This document shows positions 1 through 5,231 of a stretch of 5,231 nt of DNA, one piece after another (position 1 is the first letter of the stretch; every line of letters begins with the position of its first letter). The notes under the pieces are model-generated. The model saw only the letters and a list, made by a program, of their open reading frames with translations. It did no database searches and was not told the DNA's origin. Position numbers and translations under genes: made by a program. The DNA is from Acidobacteriota bacterium (GTDB lineage: Bacteria > Acidobacteriota > Terriglobia > Acidoferrales > 2-02-FULL-67-57), in assembly GCA_016210895.1 (NCBI GenBank), contig JACQTG010000290.1:1-5231 (forward strand), in the 5' to 3' direction.

Positions 1-1081
1 AGAGATTGGCGGTTACCAGGTTTCTGAGCTCCAGCCGGTAGATGCGGCCGGGAGTCAGCAGCTCGCGCCTGGGGCCGCCGTTTCGGTAGCTGGCGCGCAT
101 CACGTCCAGGCCAGGACTCATCAGATTGTAGGCCGTACCATCTGGCGATACGTCGAGGCGGCGAACCCAGAGATCGGTGTCCGGAGCGTCGGTCGAGAGG
201 AAAATCTCGGCCGCGATGGGCCCGGTGATTTCCAGGTCGCGCTCCAGCGGTTCGGAATCGAAGAGGAGAACATCGGAGCGCTGCTCCATCGTGCGGTAGT
301 CGTGCGCGCCCGAATAAGGCGGGTGCGGATCCACCACCGGATGGACAGGATCAGAAACAAACTCGGTCGACTGCGCCTCCAACTCCGAGGCCGTCCAACT
401 CAGTTGACCGCGCGCGCCGTCTTTCGCCGACGCGGTCAGATAGATGGGCATGAACTGCGTACCCAGCAGGGGCCAGGTGTCGGCTTCGCGCCACCGGTTG
501 GCGCCCATGACAAACACCCGGACCGGCTTTCCCCGGTCAACCTCGTTGTCTATCCCGCGCACGTAGCGGTCGAGCCACTCGAGCACGAGTTTGTCGTAGT
601 CGAGGCGAGCCTCGGCCCCGAACTCGCGCTCGCCGGCGCGCGTCTCACTCAGCGCATCGACGCCGTGCACCCAGGGGCCGAGTACCAACTTTGTCCGTAA
701 GTCCGGCTGGCCCTTTCGCGCGGTTACTAAACCAACGAAATTGGTCGTGGCACCTTCCGGCCCGTAAGCCTCATCGTACCAACTAGATAGGTTGAGTACG
801 GCAGCCTGCACGCGGTCATACTTGTTGCGCAACTCGGCCCAGTCCCACCACGGCTCGCCCGGCGGATGCCGTAGCCACTCGTAGTAGTACGGCGCCACAG
901 GCTGCAAGTCTGGCAGCGTGCCGAGGGGAAGGTGGCCCTGCAGTCGCTCGCGGACAGTCGGCCAGACGGCGCGGGCTTCCCCGTAGCTCTTCGGCCCGTC
1001 CAGGTTCTTGCGCAGGCGCGTATCGGGCGCGATGTTGTTCCAAATCCAGCCAATCCACGACAGATCAAAGACGCCGCCGGA
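1..1081 (-). pseudogene. C-terminal part of the CocE/NonD hydrolase, downstream of the TAG
   Basis: This is in the same frame as the N-terminal fragment and is open for 360 codons to the window edge. It begins SGGVFDLSWIGWIWNN, continues the cap domain, and carries the acid residue (NLSSWYD, codon 773-775) and the histidine (GPWVHG, codon 665-667). It is followed by a beta-rich PepX_C-like domain with the phrases LEITGPIAAEIFLSTDAPDTD and PGRIYRLEL. The first in-frame ATG is far inside (508), so this half has no credible start of its own, although a few GTG codons exist earlier. It is best read as the continuation of one gene rather than a separate one. The remaining C-terminal residues lie beyond position 1. 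Confidence 0.75.
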
Positions 1082-1579
1082 CTAGAAGAAATTCTGCGGA
1101 GAAGAAAAGGTCATCGCCGGCACCATCGCCTTCAGGTGCGGCGGCTGCTCGACCGCGGCCAGCCACTGCACGGCGCCCGGGTAGGATAAGCCGAACGTGC
1201 CCACGGCGCCGTTCGACCAGGGTTGCGCGGCCGCCCATTCGATGGTGTCGTAGCCGTCGCGGGCCTCCTGCCGGTAGGGGTCAAACTCGCCCGCCGAGGC
1301 AAAGCACCCGCGCACGTCCTGAATCACGACCGCGTAACCGCGCTCGACGGCGCGGCGAAAGGTGGAATAGTTCTCGACCGCCCAATGCTTTCCATACGGC
1401 GTGCGGTAGACGAGAACCGGATGGCGGCTGGGGGTCGCCGGTCGCCACACATCGGCGCGCAGCACCACGCCGTCGCGCATCGGCACACCCACGTCTTTCT
1501 CGACAACAAACTCTTGGGCCGGTGACTGACAGGCCAAACTGGCCATGAGGAACGCAGCAAGCGCGAGCCATCTGGTCAT
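1082..1579 (-). CDS. N-terminal open fragment of the CocE/NonD hydrolase (165 aa)
   Basis: This is the part of the interrupted hydrolase that would be made without readthrough. It holds the signal peptide, the strand motif VPMRDGVVLRADVWRP typical of the family's N-terminus, the RTPYGK segment, the VVIQDVRG motif and the nucleophile Ser132 in GLSY. It ends at PQNFF followed by TAG. Without Asp269 and His305, encoded beyond the stop, this fragment cannot form the catalytic triad and is unlikely to be an active enzyme. An upstream in-frame ATG at 1654 would add 25 residues (MALDATLAGQK...) that do not resemble a signal peptide, so 1579 is the better start. The Cys at residue 17 follows Ser-Leu-Ala, a poor lipobox, so ordinary signal peptidase I cleavage is more likely than lipidation. 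Confidence 0.7.
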   Translation of the reverse strand: MTRWLALAAFLMASLACQSPAQEFVVEKDVGVPMRDGVVLRADVWRPATPSRHPVLVYRTPYGKHWAVENYSTFRRAVERGYAVVIQDVRGCFASAGEFDPYRQEARDGYDTIEWAAAQPWSNGAVGTFGLSYPGAVQWLAAVEQPPHLKAMVPAMTFSSPQNFF

Positions 1580-1665
1580 GACGCGAGAAGGTATCACTAC
1601 TCGGCTGCCTCCCGCCCAGGATTTTTGCCCGGCAAGCGTTGCATCCAAAGCCAAACCGCCCGAAA
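1580..1665. promoter_or_regulatory. Divergent intergenic region between hydrolase and membrane-protein genes
   Basis: The two genes start back to back here, so both promoters should lie in or overlap these roughly 86 bases. I could not identify a convincing -35/-10 pair on either strand, and neither gene has a clear Shine-Dalgarno sequence in front of its start. The only obvious structure is a short palindrome at 1625-1635. The promoter role is inferred from gene orientation alone. Confidence 0.35.
1625..1635. repeat. 11-bp perfect palindrome (TTGCC-C-GGCAA)
   Basis: TTGCC at 1625-1629 and GGCAA at 1631-1635 are exact reverse complements around a single C. The site sits in the divergent promoter region, where an operator for a dimeric regulator would be expected. 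A match this short can arise by chance in GC-rich DNA, and no regulator is encoded nearby. Confidence 0.3.
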
Positions 1666-2733
1666 ATGACGCGTATTATGGCTAACCCGATCTTGCCGGA
1701 GGGAGACGCGCGTCCCGCGGAAACAAAGCGCTGGGGCGGATGGCGGCGCTATCTGCCGCCCATTGTCACGCTGCTCATCTTCTGGTTCATTTTCCAGCGC
1801 ATTCCGTTCGAGAAATTCCTTTCTGCTTTGCAGCAGGCCGACTATCCGCACTTCCTGGCCCTGATGCTCCCGAACAGCATCTTCTACTTCGCCTGGGATA
1901 CGCTGGTGCTGGCCGTGGTGCTGCGGTGGTTTCACGGGCCCATCCGCTACCGCGACCTGCTGCCCGCGCGCGCCGTGACTTACGTGGTGGCGCTGATGAA
2001 CACACAGTTGGCCCGCGGCGCCCTGGCCGTCTACCTCACGCGGCAGTTGCAGGCCCCCTTTTTCCAGATTGCGAGCACAGTGATCTTCCTGACCCTGGTG
2101 GAGATGACCCATCTGGCGGCCTGGGCCACCTCCGGAATGCTCGCATTCCACCGTCACCTCCCAAGCGACCTGTTCTGGGTGCCTCTCGGCTTCGGGCTGT
2201 TCTGGCTGGTTTTCCTGCTGTACGCCCGGCGGGACTTCGCGCCCTGGCGCGTGTTGCTGTCCTGGATGACGCGACTCTTTCCCTTTCTTCGCGGCCGGCT
2301 GCGCCTTCGGCAACGGTCGCTGTTCCGCACCTTTGACCAGGCCCCGCTCAAACGCTATGTCCAACTGATCCTGCTGCGAGCGCCGATGTTTTTCGTCGCC
2401 CTGGTCATCCACTACCTGGCCGTACGAACCTTCGGAATCGAGATTCCCTTTCTCCAACTGATGGGCTTTTTGCCCATTATCTTCATGCTGGCGGCGCTCC
2501 CCATCACCGTGGCGCACTTGGGAACTACCCAAGCGGCTTGGATTTTCTTTTTCAGCGCCTACGCCTCCCCCTCGCAGCTTCTCGCCTACAGCTTGGCCTC
2601 GCACCTGGCCTTTATGCTGGCGCGCGGACTGTTGGGAGTGGTGTTTCTGCGGCGCGCCTACAAGGATCTGTTCGAACCTTTGCGGGCCGCGGGTCTGGTT
2701 CCGGCCAGCGCTCCCCCCGCGCAGTCCTCCTGA
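1666..2733 (+). CDS. Flippase-like / lysylphosphatidylglycerol synthase TM-domain (UPF0104-type) integral membrane protein
   Basis: The 355-residue protein is almost entirely hydrophobic helices: about residues 29-46, 62-87, 103-125, 133-160, 169-187, 231-254, 262-282, 287-300 and 304-328. A charged cytoplasmic-type loop (LRGRLRLRQRSLFR) lies near 208-221. The C-terminal LPITVAHLGTTQAAWIFFF stretch resembles the conserved Pro/Gly-rich segment of the family, in which a Gly follows a helix break before the last two helices. Known relatives include the flippase half of MprF and stand-alone proteins proposed to move lipids or lipid-linked sugars. No synthetase domain is attached, so lysyl-lipid synthesis is not implied, and the substrate is unknown. 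The start is uncertain: TTG 1639, ATG 1666 and ATG 1678 are in frame and none has a clear ribosome binding site. I chose 1666, but 1678 (MANPILPEG) is equally reasonable. The gene is divergent from the hydrolase and convergent with the PPOX gene. Confidence 0.75.
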   Translation: MTRIMANPILPEGDARPAETKRWGGWRRYLPPIVTLLIFWFIFQRIPFEKFLSALQQADYPHFLALMLPNSIFYFAWDTLVLAVVLRWFHGPIRYRDLLPARAVTYVVALMNTQLARGALAVYLTRQLQAPFFQIASTVIFLTLVEMTHLAAWATSGMLAFHRHLPSDLFWVPLGFGLFWLVFLLYARRDFAPWRVLLSWMTRLFPFLRGRLRLRQRSLFRTFDQAPLKRYVQLILLRAPMFFVALVIHYLAVRTFGIEIPFLQLMGFLPIIFMLAALPITVAHLGTTQAAWIFFFSAYASPSQLLAYSLASHLAFMLARGLLGVVFLRRAYKDLFEPLRAAGLVPASAPPAQSS

Positions 2734-2737
2734 GGAC
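2724..2737. repeat. Short hairpin-forming inverted repeat across the convergent stop region
   Basis: GTCCTC (2724-2729) and GAGGAC (2732-2737) are exact reverse complements separated by CT. The repeat overlaps the membrane-protein stop codon (2731-2733) and nearly touches the stop of the opposing PPOX gene (2741-2739). A real hairpin would have about 5 bp with a 4-nt loop. There is no T-run on either side, so this is not a canonical intrinsic terminator, though its position between convergent genes is suggestive. Confidence 0.3.
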
Positions 2738-2738
2738 C

Positions 2739-3137
2739 CTACCCCATACTGCTGGTGTGCTCGGGCTTGATGCGGTAGAGGACGCGCACCTCGTCGGGCT
2801 GGCGATAAGGGTATTTTCCCTGGTTCAAGTATTTCTTCGTCAGGCGATCAATGTGCTCTTCGGCTCCCTGCTCGGTGATTTCCACGACCCGGCCGCGGAT
2901 TTCGAGGTAGCGATAGGGGTTGTCGGGGTCGACGACAGCGATGGCGACCCGTGGGTTACGCCGCAGGTTGCGGTCTTTTTGCCGGCCGCGGGCGGAATTG
3001 AACAGCACATGGCCGTTCTCCAGGTCGCACCAGACGGGCGTGACTTGCGGGCGACCGTCCGGCATCAGCGTGGCCAGATAGCCGAAGGCCCGCTTGCCGA
3101 ACAAATCACGGTATTTTTCTGGGATGCCGTTCTTCAT
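2739..3137 (-). CDS. PPOX-class F420-dependent oxidoreductase (pyridoxamine 5'-phosphate oxidase-like split barrel)
   Basis: The 132-residue protein has the compact split beta-barrel pattern of the Rv1155-like PPOX class. GYLATLMPDGRPQVTPVW (19-36) forms the first strands, and VLFNSARGRQKDRNLRRNP (44-62) is the cofactor-phosphate segment with Lys54. DPDNPYRYLEIRGRVVEI (70-87) is the family's most recognisable stretch, followed by the helix AEEHIDRLTKKYL (92-104). Relatives bind F420 or FMN and reduce small substrates; which cofactor is used here cannot be read from sequence alone. An in-frame GTG at 3146 would extend the protein by three residues. The strong AAGGAGG sequence sits with proper spacing before ATG 3137 and directly abuts the GTG, so ATG is chosen. 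The nitroreductase gene ends 50 bases upstream on the same strand, which suggests cotranscription. Confidence 0.85.
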   Translation of the reverse strand: MKNGIPEKYRDLFGKRAFGYLATLMPDGRPQVTPVWCDLENGHVLFNSARGRQKDRNLRRNPRVAIAVVDPDNPYRYLEIRGRVVEITEQGAEEHIDRLTKKYLNQGKYPYRQPDEVRVLYRIKPEHTSSMG

Positions 3138-3145
3138 TTGAGACA

Positions 3146-3151
3146 CCCTCC
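3146..3151 (-). promoter_or_regulatory. Shine-Dalgarno (GGAGGG) for the PPOX gene
   Basis: The minus strand reads GAAGGAGGGTGTCTCAAATG. The GGAGGG core lies 8 bases before ATG 3137 and overlaps none of that start, whereas it runs straight into the alternative GTG at 3146. This decides the start codon and is the clearest ribosome binding site in the window. Confidence 0.75.
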
Positions 3152-3187
3152 TTCAATCGGTCTGGAAAGTATTCGATGCCCGCACCT

Positions 3188-4729
3188 TCAGGAGCGTCGC
3201 CGTCGTGCGCTCTGGCCCACGGCCATCAGGAAGATGGCGCTCTTCCCTTGCGCGTGGGGTGAGAAGAATTGAACCACGTCATCGTCATAGAACGTCAGCC
3301 CTGTAGCTCCCAAGCCTTGCGCGTAGGCGGCGAGATAGAGCTCGCCGCCGAGGATGCCCGCCTCGAGTTGAACCGCGCGATAGCCGCGGTTGCCGAACCG
3401 GTCGAGAATCGCCGGCAGGTCGGCCAGATAGAACATCGCCGCGCTGGCGTCGCCGGGAAGTTCCTGTTCCAGGCCGAGGTGATAGGCCTCGGAGCGGAAG
3501 TTTCCTTCCTTGAGGCATTCTAAAGCGCGGCGCTGACGGTGGAAAAGGTAAGCCCCAGGAGTCAACCCCTCCACCGCGTGAACGGTGAGATAGAGGTCGT
3601 TCAAGAGCGTTCCAGGTCGATCGAGGAAATCAGCGGGGATGCCCCGGGTCGAGCCGTCGAGCAAGGTGGAAAACTGCGCCAAGCTAATCGATTCCTGGGC
3701 AAACTGGCGTGTGGAGCCGCGCCGCAGGATGACCCGCTCGAGCGGCTTCCCCGACATCTCCTCCTCGCTCGAAGGCTCGAGTGAAACCATCCGGCCGGTC
3801 GGCGCCGGGAGCTCTCTTTGTGGCGAGTGACCGCGCCAGGCGGCGACTTCTTCCTGCGAGCGTAGGCAGGAAGCCTCGTGCATCTCCCGCATCAGAGGAT
3901 AGTCCACTTCCTTTCTGGACACCGGCACGGTTTCGAGCCCGAGCGACGCCATCTCAGGCGGCGGCGCCGGTGGCACCGCCGAAACGTAGCCCACGGGCAC
4001 GAGCGAGAAGGCCACTTCGCGTTGTGTGTCGAGGTCGAGCAGCCGGTTTACCGGGTCGTCGACAAACGCACACAGCAAGCGTGCCGGCACCTTGAGGGCA
4101 GCGCAGAGAGCCAAGAGATTGGCTAACATCGTCCCGTTGTCCCAGCCGAAGTGCCGGTAGGTGCGTGCCCGGTATTTCCAGGCATTGCGCCAATAGGTCG
4201 CGGTCGAGATGATGGTGGCGGGCGCGTGCGCAGTGGCCGGCTCACCCGCAGTGGCTTCGACCAGCACGCCGCGGTAGTCCCCGGCGCGCAACCGCCGCAG
4301 GGCGAAGTCGGCCGGATTGAAATGATAGACGCCGGCTTCGAGGTCGGGCAGATCGCCGCAGACCAAGTACAGCTCAATCTCGTAGAGCGCCCCGGTGCAG
4401 GAGGCGGCGCGGAAGAAAATCTCCCCGCCTGGATAGGTCCTGCGTTTGGTTATGCCCGCCGAGAAGTAAAGAATCTGCGCCAGGCTCTTCAAGTCCGGAA
4501 CCGCCTCGCGCTCCGCTGGGAGACCCAACTGGGAGATGGCGACGAGGGCGGGCACGCCCGTGGGCGGACCATCACGCGGCAAGGGCAAAGGCTCGAGGGT
4601 GGGATAGATCTTGAACGGCAGGGGCTGATTGGCCCAGTCGAGGAAGTGCGGGTCGGTGCGCACGCTCCAGTAGGAGTGCTTGGTGCGGTTGTGGTAGTTC
4701 CAGGCGGCCTCGAGGTCGCGGTTGGTCAT
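3188..4729 (-). CDS. SagB/ThcOx family dehydrogenase, tandem nitroreductase-fold protein
   Basis: The 513-residue protein contains two nitroreductase-like (FMN oxidoreductase) domains. The N-terminal copy is about residues 80-250, with SLAQILYFSAGIT, the FRAASCTGALYEIELYLV loop (106-123), the helix NGTMLANLLALCAALKVPA and the closing FSLVPVGY. The C-terminal copy is about 325-506, opening ILRRGSTRQFAQESISLAQF, then YRAVQLEAGILGGELYLAAYAQGLGATGLTFYDDD and ending FLMAVG. The N-terminal 75 residues (WNYHNRTKHSYWS...) are typical of the long form of this family. SagB-type enzymes oxidise azolines to azoles in modified peptides, but the long two-domain form is widespread outside such clusters and its substrate is unknown. 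No YcaO, cyclodehydratase or precursor-peptide gene is visible here. The C-terminal copy has DRPGTLLNDLYLTV where the N-terminal copy has the usual S-x-x-GALYxxELY, so the two sites probably differ in activity. The ATG is the first usable start; GGAGGG (4737-4732) precedes it by only two bases. Confidence 0.85.
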   Translation of the reverse strand: MTNRDLEAAWNYHNRTKHSYWSVRTDPHFLDWANQPLPFKIYPTLEPLPLPRDGPPTGVPALVAISQLGLPAEREAVPDLKSLAQILYFSAGITKRRTYPGGEIFFRAASCTGALYEIELYLVCGDLPDLEAGVYHFNPADFALRRLRAGDYRGVLVEATAGEPATAHAPATIISTATYWRNAWKYRARTYRHFGWDNGTMLANLLALCAALKVPARLLCAFVDDPVNRLLDLDTQREVAFSLVPVGYVSAVPPAPPPEMASLGLETVPVSRKEVDYPLMREMHEASCLRSQEEVAAWRGHSPQRELPAPTGRMVSLEPSSEEEMSGKPLERVILRRGSTRQFAQESISLAQFSTLLDGSTRGIPADFLDRPGTLLNDLYLTVHAVEGLTPGAYLFHRQRRALECLKEGNFRSEAYHLGLEQELPGDASAAMFYLADLPAILDRFGNRGYRAVQLEAGILGGELYLAAYAQGLGATGLTFYDDDVVQFFSPHAQGKSAIFLMAVGQSARRRRS

Positions 4730-4840
4730 CGCCCTCCGTCTGCGGCTGCCGATGTCATGCGGGTCAAGAAAGTCTACCAGGAAGCAGCCTGAGCGCCAGG
4801 GAAGTCGTGGGAAACCCAGGCTCCAGGAGAGTCCAACCCT
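4730..4840. other. 111-base gap between DinB-family and nitroreductase genes
   Basis: The gap contains the nitroreductase ribosome binding site and, near the DinB stop, a small palindrome TGGG-AAA-CCCA (4808-4818). CCAGG recurs four times within about fifty bases (around 4778, 4796, 4816 and 4822). I see no convincing promoter or terminator, so whether the two genes share a transcript is undecided. Confidence 0.4.
4732..4737 (-). promoter_or_regulatory. Shine-Dalgarno-like GGAGGG unusually close to the nitroreductase start
   Basis: The minus strand reads ACGGAGGGCGATG, leaving two bases (three if the core is GGAGG) between the purine-rich core and ATG 4729. Typical spacing is five to nine. 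No in-frame ATG, GTG or TTG with better spacing was seen nearby, and the next Met is at residue 201, so the start stands; translation may be less than optimal. Confidence 0.45.
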
Positions 4841-5231
4841 TCAGGTCAGCACCTCGTCCGCCGAGGGACCGTAAATGGCCGGGACCTTGCCGCCCATAAG
4901 CCTGATGTAGAGGCTGAACTGCCCGCGATGATGAATCGCGTCGAACATGACCGCCCACAGCATCTCGCCCAACGGCAACTCGTAGCTCTCGCCGCCGGAG
5001 AGCAACCGTGCCGTCTTCCCTTCCCAGGTGGTGTCGTCCAATCTCTTCAGGCGCGGGGTCAGGTCGGCATGCGCCTTCTCGTAGGCTGCAACCACTTCCT
5101 CGAGACTCCTGGGTGGGGGTTCCTCTTTCCACTCGACCTGCCCCGCGTCAATGCACACCGAGCATGCCTGTTCTTCCAGGACCAGCAGCCACACCAGTTC
5201 GACCGCTGAGCGCGACCGTGGATGGGGCCGA
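4841..5231 (-). CDS. DinB family protein (four-helix bundle, DinB/YfiT-like putative metalloenzyme), N-terminus cut by window edge
   Basis: The frame is open from the right edge to TGA at 4843-4841, giving about 130 residues. A GTG at 5194 is in frame, but codons before it (SRSAVEL) continue family-like sequence, so the real start lies outside the window. The second helix reads VELVWLLVLEEQACSVCIDAG. A loop and long helix follow (SLEEVVAAYEKAHADLTPRLKRL), then MLWAVMFDAIHHRGQFSLYIRLMGGKVPAIYGPSADEVL, the distinctive C-terminal helix and tail of the family. DinB-like proteins usually bind a divalent metal through three histidines; some act as thiol-dependent transferases, and most are uncharacterised. 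Here the His normally found in the W-H/I-L...E segment of helix 2 appears to be Leu, while HHRGQ is intact. The nitroreductase gene is 111 bases downstream on the same strand. Family membership is secure, and the specific activity is unknown. Confidence 0.8.
   Translation of the reverse strand, partial: RPHPRSRSAVELVWLLVLEEQACSVCIDAGQVEWKEEPPPRSLEEVVAAYEKAHADLTPRLKRLDDTTWEGKTARLLSGGESYELPLGEMLWAVMFDAIHHRGQFSLYIRLMGGKVPAIYGPSADEVLT

Larger units (their letters stand above)
1..1579 (-). pseudogene. CocE/NonD family hydrolase (X-Pro dipeptidyl-peptidase S15 type), interrupted by an in-frame TAG, C-terminus off the window
   Basis: Reading the minus strand from ATG at 1579 gives one continuous family-like protein down to position 2, about 526 codons, broken only by TAG at codon 166 (1084-1082). 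Visible parts in order: a hydrophobic signal peptide (MTRWLALAAFLMASLA, residues 1-16); an alpha/beta-hydrolase core with the nucleophile elbow GTFGLSYPG (Ser132); after the stop a cap region rich in Trp and Tyr; the acid residue in NLSSWYD (Asp269); the catalytic His in LGPWVHG (His305); and a C-terminal jelly-roll of the PepX_C type from about residue 355. Members of this family hydrolyse esters or amides (cocaine esterase, glutaryl acylase, X-Pro peptidases); the substrate here cannot be told. The signal peptide implies export. The triad spacing matches the family, and the sequence beyond the stop shows no decay, so the lesion is recent, a sequencing error, or read through. No clear Shine-Dalgarno precedes the ATG. 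Identity is firm; functional state is open. Confidence 0.85.

Noticed and set aside
302..700. Plus-strand and other-frame ORFs across the 1-1200 region
   Set aside because: All are shadows of the hydrolase frame, whose catalytic and jelly-roll motifs continue through this region.
1561..1579. Possible lipoprotein signal in the hydrolase (Cys at residue 17)
   Set aside because: The residues before Cys are Ser-Leu-Ala, which do not fit the usual Leu-[Ala/Ser/Thr/Val]-[Gly/Ala/Ser]-Cys lipobox, so a plain secretory signal is more likely.
1597..2604. A 335-codon open frame on the minus strand opposite the membrane-protein gene
   Set aside because: The product is rich in Gln, Glu, His and Gly with no recognisable fold, as expected from the complement of hydrophobic-helix codons in GC-rich DNA. 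The plus-strand reading is a coherent multi-helix membrane protein.
2538..3272. A 244-codon plus-strand open frame running from the end of the membrane-protein gene across the PPOX gene
   Set aside because: It overlaps the membrane-protein gene in another frame and is antisense to the clearly recognisable PPOX protein; the translation has no family features.
3188..4729. Azole-peptide (TOMM/microcin-like) biosynthetic cluster suggested by a SagB-type enzyme
   Set aside because: No cyclodehydratase, YcaO, precursor peptide or transporter of such a cluster is visible in the window, and long two-domain SagB-like proteins commonly occur alone.
4151..4792. A 213-codon plus-strand open frame opposite the nitroreductase N-terminal half
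   Set aside because: It lies antisense to a well-supported family protein, has low-complexity Gly/Arg/Val-rich composition and matches nothing I know.
4808..4818. TGGG-AAA-CCCA as a terminator after the DinB-family gene
   Set aside because: The stem is only four base pairs and no T-run follows it on the minus strand; it is too weak to call a terminator.

Overview
This is a GC-rich (roughly 60%) bacterial chromosomal segment of ordinary single-copy genes. No mobile element, RNA gene, CRISPR array or phage gene is visible. The combination of a CocE/NonD-type secreted hydrolase, a DinB-family protein with a typical HHRGQ...YGPSADE tail, a two-domain SagB/ThcOx nitroreductase and an F420-type PPOX protein suggests a soil or sediment bacterium, possibly an acidobacterium. 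That placement is an inference from protein style only.

Layout. Positions 1-1579 (minus) hold a CocE/NonD family hydrolase with a signal peptide and a complete catalytic triad. The reading frame is interrupted by one in-frame TAG at 1082-1084, and the C-terminus runs off the left edge. A short divergent gap (1580-1665) separates it from a plus-strand integral membrane protein of the flippase-like / LPG-synthase-TM family (1666-2733). That gene converges, with five bases between stop codons, on a minus-strand group: PPOX-class oxidoreductase (2739-3137), tandem-domain SagB-type nitroreductase (3188-4729) and a DinB-family protein (4841-5231, N-terminus cut by the right edge).

How the genes relate. 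The minus-strand genes read DinB, then nitroreductase, then PPOX. The last two are 50 bases apart and probably cotranscribed, which pairs an FMN-type with an F420/FMN-type redox protein. The DinB gene is 111 bases upstream of the nitroreductase, so its membership of the same transcript is uncertain. The hydrolase and the membrane protein are divergently transcribed and show no evident functional link to the redox pair.

I see no convincing evidence of an undescribed multi-gene system. The observations most worth checking are the single in-frame stop in an otherwise intact hydrolase, the nitroreductase-PPOX pair with no azole-peptide synthesis genes in view, and an apparently missing metal-site histidine in the DinB protein.
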